64,000 nucleotides of DNA from Erigeron canadensis (taxonomy: Eukaryota; Streptophyta; Magnoliopsida; Asterales; Asteraceae). The notes under the pieces are model-generated. The model saw only the letters and a list, made by a program, of their open reading frames with translations, made no database searches and was not told the origin of the DNA. Shown in pieces: positions 12,982-23,573 of the stretch; position 1 is the stretch's first letter; every line of letters starts with the position of its first letter. The position numbers and the translations under genes are program-made. The stretch covers positions 42,664,275-42,728,274 of the forward strand of contig NC_057764.1 in NCBI RefSeq assembly GCF_010389155.1, read 5' to 3'.

Positions 12982-13948
12982 AATTAACATTGGCGTATCA
13001 AGATTAAATGTGACTCGTAGCACAATTTTTTTATATCCCTATCCTAGTACTGGCACAAAATAATGATTAGTTTGTTACAATTAATAGTGATTTTTAAGGA
13101 TTTGGGGTTATTTTTAACGATTTTTATGAGTTTTTGACACTTTAGTAGTTTTACTTCTCATTTAATTGCACAAATACGTCTTTATGAGTTGTATTGTCAG
13201 TATAATCTTTTAAAAGTTTAAAATTAGTTATATTGACTGGTATAATATATTTGTTTGACCTGTACCAACAAATACATCTTTTTTCAAAAAAATGAAGCTA
13301 CATGTATCCGCTGGATCCATAACCTGGACTACCCCTATATTACATGTAGTTTCGCCTATGGTAATCTATATTCCGTATTAAAGCAAACTGCATGTTTTTT
13401 TCAACTAATCTACCTTCGAAATACCTATTATACCCTCCTACAAACAACTAACTCTTCCACACTTTTAAGTGATTTTCCTGTACTACCATTCCATCTATTT
13501 TCCAATGCCTATCCCTAATCTCCTCCTTTCTTGCTCTCACCGGAAGCCTAATATAAAAATTAGTTTCATCTGGACGGCAACCACCATCAACCTACAAAAA
13601 AATTGGTTTCATATCTCTCTGGCTCTGTCTGTTTAACTAAACCACCACCACAACCACAAATCACCATTCCTTACGAGCTCTCCAAGATACATTTAACTAT
13701 CACCTTTTCAAAGTTATCGGCGCATTGCATGGGTACCCGTAAAGTTAAATAAAAAAGGAAACCAGCTTAAAATTGTAAAGTCATCTTAAGCTTTTTTTTC
13801 TTTTGTTTTTTTTAGAAAAAGTTAGTTCAATGTATTTTTACGGTGGCGGGTGATGTACCGACAAGTGACACCAACAACCGACTCATTTTTCGTGACTACA
13901 CAAACCTTCAAGGGTAACATCGTAAATTCATGATGGCTATTTCAAGGG
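12982..13948. other. Intergenic, distal promoter side of the ERF gene
   Basis: No gene is supported. The 87-aa frame at 13255-13518 has no recognisable domain. A Helitron-like GC patch (CATGGGTACCCG, near 13729) has no CTAG end. Confidence 0.45.
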
Positions 13949-13958
13949 TATATAAAAG
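13949..13958 (+). promoter_or_regulatory. TATA box of the ERF-VII gene
   Basis: TATATAAAAG lies about 150 nt before the start codon at 14102, which leaves room for a ~115-nt leader. It is a clean match to the plant TATA consensus. Confidence 0.6.
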
Positions 13959-14101
13959 CACACACTTCAATACCCAATCTATATTTTCATTTCATATCTC
14001 TCAAAAATCAATCATTATAATTATTTTCCCCCAAATTTTTATTCACCAAAAAAACAAACCCTAATTTCTGTGATAATCAATTGAATTGAATTGAAGTAAG
14101 T

Positions 14102-16216
14102 ATGTGTGGTGGTGCGATCATTTCCGATTTCATTGCGCCGACGGCGGCGAACAGGTCTCGCCGGTTAACTGCCGATTTGCTCCGTCAAACTCTATTTGTT
14201 AATAACAAAAAATGTTACTCGAAACCGATGAGATCCGCTGTATTTGAAAATATTGAAGATGAATTTGAAGCTGATTTTCAAGGATTTAAAGATGATATTG
14301 ATGATTTTGCTGCTGTGGATGTTCATTCTAAACTGTCTGCTCCTCCTCCTCCTATTACTGGTTAGGTCCTTTATATAATAATCATAATCATATTTGTGTG
14401 TAAGTATATTTTGAGTTTTACTGATTTTATATCTATATCTATATCTATACATATAAATAAATATATTGCATAAACTATTATTTATGGTTGTTTGGTAAGA
14501 AATTATCGATACTGTTGCTTGTAATTTGGCTAATAATGTATAAATTTTTTACCTTTTTTTTTTAAAGTTTAATTGTCAGTTTTATTTACATATAACTGAT
14601 TATATATTTTTCGTTACTTTTATTATTTCTTGTTAATTTTATATTTTAGATGATTTTGATATACTTGGTAAGTTATACGACTAATTGACAATAGGATTGA
14701 TTAGATTATTGACATTTTTTCCATGATAAGGGGGGTTTTTATTTAAAAATGTAATTAAAAGTTACTTTTATTTTTTAACCTTTCTTTGGGCTCAAAATCT
14801 CAGAAGTCTGATCATAAATATGAGATAATCAAGATATTTGATTTTATTATTGTTTGATGCTCTGATTCTGATAAGGTAAAGGTGATAACTTTTTTCCTTT
14901 TAATATTGTTTGATGATGATTATGATCAGGTTACATCTATAAGCATGGAAAAAAGTTGGGTTCTCTTTTTCTTTCTGATTTTATTTCTTTTTGTTTTGTA
15001 GAAATGTTATGATTTCTATTCATTCATAAATGGTTTTTGATAATAAAGATTTTAAATCTATCAAAACTACTTGTGTTTTAGATATATTTTTTAATGATCT
15101 CGATAAAGGTTCTGCTGGTATTTCTAAAGATAAACAAAGATGGATTTACTTTCTTCCTTTTAACTGTTAAAAGTCAATTCTATGTCCAAAGGTTTTTCTT
15201 TTTTCAGGAATACTTGAGTTGAACATCTACTTTCGCTCTATCATTTACTGGGAATTGTTTGATTAGATAAGAAACCTCTTATGTTGTTAGATGCCTCTCA
15301 GAAAGAAAAGTTAAGTGATTTAATCGCGACATGTTGCAAATTGTATGAACCTTAGGATCGATGATAATTGTAAAATTGTTTGCATGTTTGTATTTTATAT
15401 GGGAAGAGAAGATCAAGTATGTATATCCTTCCAGTTGTTACAAAAAGCATGAAGTTAACACTCTTTTTTCACACTGATTCAGGCTCAAAATCTGCGAAGT
15501 CTGATAATAAAGTTGATAATACTAATACAAGGAAGAGGAAAAATCAATACAGAGGGATCCGCCAGCGCCCATGGGGCAAATGGGCTGCTGAGATTCGTGA
15601 CCCGCGAAAAGGTGTGCGTGTGTGGCTGGGTACTTTCAATACTGCTGAAGAAGCTGCTAGGGCTTATGATGATGAAGCCAGGAGGATCAGAGGGAGTAAG
15701 GCAAAGGTCAACTTCCCTGAAGGAGTTGAGTCAAACCCTGAGAAAGAACTTCCTAAAGTTAACCCGATCGTGAACCAGAGCTTAAATGGTTCACTTGGGA
15801 CTTTTGAACAGAAACCTCAGATCAACCATGTTGCTGCTGATATGGGGATCAAACAAGTGTCTCCATTAGACGGTCCTGCTGTGTTTCACTTCAACTCCGA
15901 TCAGGGTAGCAACTCCTTTGGTTGTTCAGACTTTGGCTGGGGTGATCACGCAACAACTCCAGAGATCACATCTGTTTTCTCTGAGGTTGATGATGTTAGC
16001 TTCATGGATAATGGCAATCCTGCAAAGAAACTGAAACCTGACTCTGCAGACACAGTTTCTGGAGATGGACTTTTTCAGATGCCATACTTTGAGGGGAGCT
16101 GGGATACTTCTTCAGTAGACGCCTTCTTAAATGGCGATGCCACTCAAGATGATGGAAATGCAGTTGATCTTTGGAGCCTTAACGACCTTACTGCCATCAT
16201 GGATGGATCTTTCTAA
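14102..16216 (+). CDS. RAP2.12: Group VII ERF transcription factor (RAP2.2/RAP2.12 type)
   Basis: This is an AP2/ERF DNA-binding activator of the low-oxygen response. Two exons, 14102-14360 and 15483-16216, join in frame to 330 aa. The protein begins MCGGAIISD, the hallmark N-degron: after Met removal, Cys2 is oxidised by plant cysteine oxidases and the protein is degraded when oxygen is present (known for the family). The AP2 domain spans about 109-165, with [19 protein letters not shown] and the WLGTF and AYDDEA segments, after a basic RKRK patch. The C terminus is acidic and ends with a DLWSLNDL motif, as expected for RAP2.2/RAP2.12 activation regions. The intron after residue 86 is 1122 nt and contains a decayed copy of the exon 2 start. 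RAP2.2 and RAP2.12 cannot be told apart here. Confidence 0.95.
14789..14818 (+). repeat. Intronic copy of the ERF exon 2 border
   Basis: This 30-nt stretch matches 15482-15511, the 3' splice border and first codons of exon 2, at 27 of 30 positions. In the copy the AG of the acceptor reads GG, so it cannot act as a normal acceptor. Confidence 0.8.
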
Positions 16217-16500
16217 TAAATTGTAAACAATTCCAGATTGTTGCATGTAATCGGAATTAGATAGTTGATCTTGTTTCATCTATTAATCTTTTTTCTTTTT
16301 TTTTTTTTTTTTTTGTTCCAGGTGCATTTGTTGGTGATGATGGGCAAACGGATAAGCATGGGTGACTCAAGTTGCTTCGGTTGTATGCAGAGTATATAAG
16401 CTTAACAATGAGGTGTATTGAGATCATAAGACCTAAAACTTATATTTTGTACTAGTTATATTTTGTCTGTATGGAGGATAAATGTTCTTAAACTAATGGT
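16217..16500 (+). other. ERF 3' UTR with a possible intron
   Basis: After the stop codon a T-rich tract ends in TTGTTCCAG at 16313-16321, a good 3' splice-site context. A donor could lie at 16246 or 16222. This may be a 3' UTR intron; only transcript data would show it. Confidence 0.35.
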
Positions 16501-19500
16501 TGTGAGTTGTGACTTAATTTTGTACTGGAAATTAGGCGCCCCATCCACCTATATTAATCCTGTTCTGGGTTAAAAGTTATGATCCACCTCGGTCTTTCTA
16601 ATTTTCAAATTTTGGTTTATTTTTGTTTTCTTCCCCGATAGTACTCTTATTTTGGTCTCTATAGATATTTAGTATTAGTGATGGTTTAAAGATTAGGTTG
16701 CCAACTATGCCAAACCCCAACCTTAGCACTAGTCTTGTATATACTTGTGGTTGGTATTAGGGGTAGGTGGAAAAGTCCAATGGTTGATTATAATTCTTTG
16801 ATCGAGGAAAGATGAACTATTTATTATTATGTCTTTAATAATGTAGAAGCCATGTAAAATAGGGGGGTGTTAGGACTTAGGATGTGTGTTTTGGTAGTAA
16901 TTAGTGATGGATGGGTGTATGGAGTGGATGTGTGTTTCAAAAAAGACGTCGTAAGTAGAAATGTAGAATCACAAAGTGATTTGTCATTTGTCAATGGTTA
17001 TAGAGTTGGTTGTCAAGAATGGGATTTATCAGGAAGTTAAGTTCCAACGTTGGCTAGTTAGGAAGTATATATTAAAAATGGCCGCCTTGTGGGAGGAATT
17101 TACCCGGTTTCAGATAGTGGTGGGATAAAGTTTTTAAAAAATCAAGACATGCTTTTGTTATTAAGATTTGTGAAAAGCTGAATTCATAGATACTGAGTAC
17201 TTAAGTTCTACTGAATGCTCAAAGATGGAAGTATCAATTTCTGAAGATGAGAAAGATGTTCTGAAATGGGAACGATAAGCATCAGTTCAAAAGAAATAAA
17301 ATAAAAGTAGGAATGTTATAACTTATAACTATAACTAATTTAGGATAAAAAAAACAATTAAAACCCTCCTTTGGTAGCTAAGGCACAGCTTAATTAACAC
17401 CAAACCAGGATGCCCATCCCCAAAAATCGACTGGCAATAAAGTAGCATGAGGCATCGACACCACTAACATCAAATCCTGTCTAAACACAGCTGTTGATGA
17501 ATCAAACTTCGTTAAATCGACTGGCGAAACAATTATTATAACGGTCCGAGTGTTTTGAGAGATTATGAATAAGTAAAAGCTTATGACATACAAAACCATA
17601 TTCTTCGTTAAATATAAGTTTCAAAGCTGTGTAATATATGTAAATTTATTTTGTTTTGGATAATCATTAAAACAACTAACAAAATGCTAGATTATTACAA
17701 CCCAAATGTCTTACATATATAGTTACATAGTCTCTTAAGCTACAAACCTTGAAGATGTCAAAACGCAAACTGTACGTTTATCTAATAAGAACAGGTTTTG
17801 ATGTCACTTCATCAATAAGTGTTTTTCAATAGGTACGTCCCAAGATGACACAGATGACATTCGAGATCACAAGCATGAGCATGATTCCATAGTGCTTCTT
17901 ACCAGGCGTGTCCCATTATGACACGAGAATGAGGTTCATAAAGGAGAAACGTTAGGCAATCAAAAGTGCAAACCCAAAGTGATACTTCTCACATGGTACG
18001 TACGTTTCAAGGTGATACCCACGAACTACGCCAAAATCACCCCAACATATAAAACCCCATTACTAGACAACCACAACGGTTTATTAACACCATGCATCAA
18101 AACTAATTGTACATTAATATAATGAGGTTAGTTATTGTAAAATAACTATTAACCTAAAACAAAAAGATAACATGTTAACCTTTAGATCCTCCATCATGAT
18201 CAGATCAAAAAAATATATCTAATGATGGCATTTTTGTAAATTTTTGGATGTTCAATGGCATGTAACATTCATAAAAACATGCATTCCATGTTTGTAGCTT
18301 TATTAATTTATTAATTTAAAATTTAGTTACCGATGAACAAGATTGTTCAAAATGTACGGTATATTAGATTTAAATTTATAAATCACATAAAACATAATTT
18401 GCTGATTTCTTTTTATTTTAATTTGCTATAATGTAATATTGATGCACAAACAATCTTGTACAATTTAACAAATATTTTTGATGCACAAACAATCTTTTAC
18501 AATTTAACAAATATTAGATACAACAATTTTTGTGTGTTTATATTGATGCACAATTGTTATTTGAGTTTGTATTGATGCACACTGTTATTTGTGTTTATAT
18601 TTCAAATAATGCATGATGATAAACTTTGATGCACGTTGGTACATTTTAGTGCATTTTTGAAAAATTTTCCAATAAGAAAAGATACATGAATTACAAAAAG
18701 CTGGACAGATTAGTTTACAAATAATTGTAAAATTATTTAGAACATGGAAATATAAAAAATAAAAAAAACCTTTTAAACTGAATGACAGTTTTCACGACAT
18801 GTCGACATTAATCAATATTAATGTTCTTACATTTACAAAACTATGTTCATCAATGATGTAATACATGCAATAGGTCTTAATTTATATTTTTAAAAAAGTA
18901 ATTAATAAGAAAGTTATCACATAATTATAGCAAATGCTAAAAAGAAAATGACGAAGAAGAAAATATGGCGATGAAATAACAGCGAATTCCTTTTGAAAAG
19001 ATAACAATTAATTAAGCATCTATTAATTTTTAATGTTAATGTTAATCTGCTTAAAAGATGGAAACCGTTTTTTAGGTGTTAAAATCTCAAAAATACCCTT
19101 ATTTATTAAAATTATTATTAATAATACATGGGACACTTGTCATCACTATATTATGTCTTTTTTGTTTTATATTAATAGTTGTTTTATTTTACCTTTAACC
19201 TTAATATAATACTCGTAATATATAACCATTTAGTATAGAGTGTTGATCCGTACGTACATCATCGATTTTTAGCCGCTACACCAATATGCTTTAAGTTATT
19301 TTATAATACAATAATATGAAACATGTTTGATAATTAATGTATATCTAAATAATCAAGTGATGTATGAATTTGTGAATTACCACCCTTTAGCGTAAGTAAA
19401 ATCTGTTCGCTAGCTTGGCTTTATATCGTATACAAGAAAAGTTCAGGGCCAAACGTTAAGAATGACTAAATACTAGATCATAACCGTTAAAACACGTTTT

Positions 19501-20016
19501 ATGCTTCAATACTAAGTTTTGTGTATATCTTTGATTAATCAGTTAACCTTAATGGAAGCAATAATCTGTCTTATTCAGTCATTAATATTAATATATTACT
19601 CACAATGAAATCTACTTCAAGACGTATATTGAGATGACCAATCCATTTTGTTAGAAGGTGCCACGTTTAAGCAAATATCAAATATCAAATTATTAATTGT
19701 CAGGACCAGGTCCCTTTCAACCTACATTTTTCTATTTCCACATGATGCTCATTATTATTTGCTTAATAATAACAACAATAATGGACTTTTCAGTATTCGA
19801 TTCCTGTCATTAAAATATATATACTAGCTAGTATATATGTATGTATATATATCTTTGATTTATTGGAAGCAAGCTAGCTAGGAAAAAAGTTATTTAATTA
19901 AAAGAGGCTTACAAGTCACATATATTGAAGATGGAAATTTTGGTTTTTTCACCTAGCTCAAAGACACTTTTTACAGGTGGCCGGCTTATTTGAAAAGTTG
20001 TTTACCAACTTAAACA
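16501..20016. other. Intergenic, no gene seen
   Basis: AT-rich DNA between the ERF gene and the solo LTR. The minus-strand frame at 17390-17599 encodes 69 aa of no known family. From about 17790 to 18030 there are three degraded copies of a motif related to TCATCTTGGGACGTACC. A short tandem repeat is listed separately at 18441-18518. Confidence 0.5.
18441..18518. repeat. 39-bp tandem repeat
   Basis: The unit starting GATGCACAAACAATCTT is at 18441-18479 and 18480-18518 with one or two differences. Shorter GATGCACA-containing pieces follow to about 18635. Confidence 0.85.
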
Positions 20017-20021
20017 AATAC

Positions 20022-20539
20022 TGTTAGATAGGGTCTTTATTAGTTAATTTGTGTTTTTTATATTGTCCCACATTGATAGAAGATAAAAGTCTAAGTGGGT
20101 TTATAAGTTTTGGTTTGATTGTGATATTCAAATAGCTTGAAAGATTATTTGGAAGGAAACTTTAGCATCCTTTGCCTTTAATTGTCAAGACCCGTAAAAA
20201 CATGTTTTCAAAAACTGAATTTGGGTTTGGTTTTTGACAGTTTAAAAACTGTAAAAACTCTTATATATAGAGGCAATAGGGGACGTATTTTGTATCATCT
20301 TTTCTTCTTCTATTTTCTCTGATACAAACACATACTCATAATGTTCATAGAAAAAGATTAAAAACGCTGTTTAATCTTTTGTATTTGGGGTGAATCCTGG
20401 GAGGAAACTAGTCTAAATCCACCAGCGTTTATAGTGGGGGCTAATATTCCTTAAGGATAGCGATAATCACGTCCTCAATTTCGTTCATATATTTTCTATA
20501 TCTTTAATTTTTTGTATTCATAAAACTACTTTTCTAACA
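20022..20539 (+). mobile_element. Solo LTR of a retrotransposon
   Basis: This 518-bp sequence starts TGTTAGATAG and ends TTTTCTAACA, so its ends are the inverted TGTTAG/CTAACA pair typical of plant LTRs. A perfect 5-bp target duplication, AATAC, flanks it at 20017-20021 and 20540-20544. There is a TATA-like TTATATATAGAGG near 20253. No primer-binding site or gag-pol remains, so it is a solo LTR left by recombination between two LTRs. The superfamily, Copia or Gypsy, cannot be decided from the LTR alone. Confidence 0.88.
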
Positions 20540-21027
20540 AATACGAGTACAAGTAAAATAAAAAGGGTAAAACGAAATGCATATATTTATCATTTATCCA
20601 TATTGATATTATGTCAGTCAAGTTATGGGTACCCTACTATAGATATATGACGACAGGCACTATCTTTTGTATGTCACGTTTGATTATTTAGCGTGTGCGG
20701 ATTGCTAGAGATGGAACTTGAACATCATTATTATTAGAGCTAAGCCAAGCAACAATTAAAGAACGTACACTCAAACAAGATGACCATCCGTAATCGTTGT
20801 TCATGATAGGCAACTTCAATTCGTGATGATGTGGATCGATAATGTATATTGTATAAACCTATTGGGACCTTCAACCTTGTAATGAACATATATGCGTGAC
20901 AAAGTTTGTGAGAGTATATATATATATATATAAATGATGTTTTTTAAATGTTCTCATCGTTCTCATTTTAAAACTGTTTTTATTTGATTGTCCCCCTATA
21001 TATATATTATATATATATATATATGTA

Positions 21028-21557
21028 CGGTAAAATCTCTATAAATTAATAATGTCGGGACCGGGTTTTTTATAAATATATCGAGATATTGTTATATCGA
21101 TAAATTAATAAATTATTAATTTAAAGATATTCATATATGAGCTTCAAAATTTCCCTTTTTAATTTTCATTTTCAATTTATCTTCACATATTAAACTAAAT
21201 AAACTTGTCAAATGCATTGTTTTGAATTAAAGCTAGTTCAATGTACGAGAAGATAATGCATTAACTCTTAAAATGCGATGAGAAAATTTAAAGATGAATT
21301 CAATATAGATTTCAAGTTCCAAATAAAACAAAGTGACTATAAATTCATTTTTTACTAGACAATGTTAAAATTTGAAATATTTAAGAAATTATTAAATAAT
21401 AGTTTTATTGGGACTACTATATTTACATTGAGGTATCAAAAAATTCATTATCTTATTATTTATTATTTATTTATTGAAGTCCAATTTTGTATTGGTTCCA
21501 AGTTGGGACCAGACAAATTATTAATTTATCGAGTATTAAATTATAGAGGTTCTACTC
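21028..21557. mobile_element. Emigrant-like MITE (pogo/mariner group)
   Basis: The element is 530 bp, close to the ~540 bp known for Arabidopsis Emigrant. The left end, CGGTAAAATCTCTATAAATT, and the inverted right end, GAGTAGAACCTCTATAATTT, match the Emigrant/Lemi1 terminal repeat at most positions. TA lies on both sides (21026-21027 and 21558-21559). The similarity extends inward (ATAAATTAATAAT, GGGACC). The interior has no transposase. Confidence 0.85.
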
Positions 21558-21931
21558 TATAGTGGTTTATAAAAAGTTGATGTTGCAATGTTATGGACTC
21601 GATCGATAAACTTCACAACGTTAACGATGCTCTTAATTAGTATGAGGCATAATGGCATATGTGATTTAATTATGTGTAGGTTGTAGGTGTCGTTGTTTCT
21701 GTTATTTGGTTTATTTTTATATTGTTACTAGTCTTAATACTTGTACGATGTACGGATTATATAATATTTGATGATACAGAGAATATGTGGTTGTTAGATA
21801 TATAAGTTTTGATATCGTACTTTCACATATTATATGAAAACCATATGAATTGGATAATATATTTGTTTAATTATATGTTTAAAACTTAGCATATATCTTA
21901 TCTTTTAAGATAGTTGTATTCCGTATAGGAT

Positions 21932-22102
21932 AATGATAAATCAACTTAATTGGTACGCCTAAAAATCAACCTAATTATAAGATGATGACAAGTGGAAAAA
22001 TCAGGGGGCAATATTAAGAAAGAGAATCAGTGAATCCACATGTCAAATTCTTAAGGTATTTGGTTGATTTTTAAACACATAAGTTAGGTTGATTAATCAT
22101 TT
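21932..22102. mobile_element. Small foldback MITE
   Basis: About 171 bp with ~45-bp imperfect inverted ends: AATGATAAATCAACTTAA on the left against AATGATTAATCAACCTAA on the inverted right, followed on both sides by AAAAATCAACC. The target duplication is not clear and the family is not assigned. Confidence 0.65.
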
Positions 22103-22120
22103 TCATTATATTTAAAGATT

Positions 22121-22284
22121 AGTATTTGATTATAATTAGGTAATTAGGAATTAAAAATATTTTTTTAGTTACACCAAGTGACACATGTCATCTAAGGAAT
22201 AGTATTTGATTACAATTAGGTAATTATGAATTAGGAATCTATTGTTAATTACATCAAAAATAATACATGTCGTGTAAAGAATGT
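22121..22284. repeat. 80-bp tandem repeat
   Basis: The unit starting AGTATTTGATTA lies at 22121-22200 and again from 22201. The copies differ at several sites (for example ACACATGTCATCT against ATACATGTCGTGT). Confidence 0.8.
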
Positions 22285-23573
22285 AGCAAGTGTCGATAAA
22301 AAAAATACACAATCCTGTTTTAGTATATTGTTAGATGCTACCAAAATGACACTAGAATAGGTTTGGTTTTTGAGAGACGAATAGAATCAACAAAGTATAT
22401 GTTTATCGTATTTATTGGTCTCCCCTAGTATTATTTTTAAGTGTGTGTATATCTTTGAGTAGTGATAAACTGATCAATTAATTAATGTAAATGCAAAATT
22501 TATTTTGTAAGTTTATCACTAGCTTTCATCATATATATTTGTTCTCACCGATATTGTCTTTAAGTATCTTTTAATTAAGACCATGGTTTATACAAGATAA
22601 CTATCCTTGAGTTGAAGACATGTATCAAAATTTTGTGCAGCCATCGGGGATGGTGGCCAAACACTAGGACAATGACCAACTCCAAGCTTATCAGGGCGAT
22701 ATCATATATGGATTAATTCTTTTTAGAAGATTAAAACAAATTTTAAAAGGTTAATTAATTAATTACAAAATCATAATACTCTCACCTTCAGTCTTTAGAT
22801 CGAACTTTGTACAACTCTACAAGATGGGAATCGGTAAAGTTAACCATTGTTGTAATTAAAGAAGAATTAATAAACTGACATGTATATGTTTCATGAATTA
22901 TAAATTGTAAAGAGTACCGTGTATAAGTTTTAAAGGAGAATCAATTCACATTTATATAATGCATATTATAAATAAATCTACAGATGTATAAGTATGTTAC
23001 CATGTATAAGTATAAGTTTTAAAGTTATCATGAATCATAGATTGATAATCAATTAATTCACACGTGTAAGCTAGAACTTATGTGTTATGCATATAGGAAA
23101 TATAAAATTTTAACATAAATTAGTTATTTGTATTTAAAATTCCTATATTCATCATTAATTAAATATTATTATTGTGTTTATCTCCTCATCAAGAAAACGT
23201 GTGTACAATCACCACCATTGATGGTGAAATGTGAATGGTAGGCGGTTTTGTAGATAGTGTATTGCCCTCTTCATCTCTCTAATATATCCGATAATAGTCT
23301 GTTGTACTTTAACTATTAATATGTTACTTATCATCATCGTTAATATTAATTAATAATGTATAAGTCTAGATAACCTGCCAAGTGTGATATACAGAGAGTA
23401 TACAAATGAAATGAATTAAAATAATTTAAAGGGACACCGTCTGAACATGTCGTGTAAGTACGTACTAATTAAACTATAATTGTAAAAATAAATTTTAACA
23501 AATATAAAAAATAAGTATGATTAGTTTGTAATATGTGAGTTGACTAAATAAATACGGAGTATATAGATATATA
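22285..23573. other. Intergenic, no gene seen
   Basis: AT-rich sequence without a reading frame or element ends that I can support. A TACGGAGTATA motif occurs near 23553. Confidence 0.5.

Noticed and set aside
13255..13518. 87-aa frame before the ERF gene
   Set aside because: No domain, low-complexity, and it lies in the distal promoter; likely chance.
17390..17599. 69-aa minus-strand frame with a tryptophan-rich end
   Set aside because: Short, no family recognised, no splice partners or conserved neighbours; not enough to call a gene.
17840..18030. Hydrophobic minus-strand peptide containing KKHYGIMLMLVIS
   Set aside because: The frame has in-frame stops on both sides and the DNA is better explained as degraded tandem repeats.
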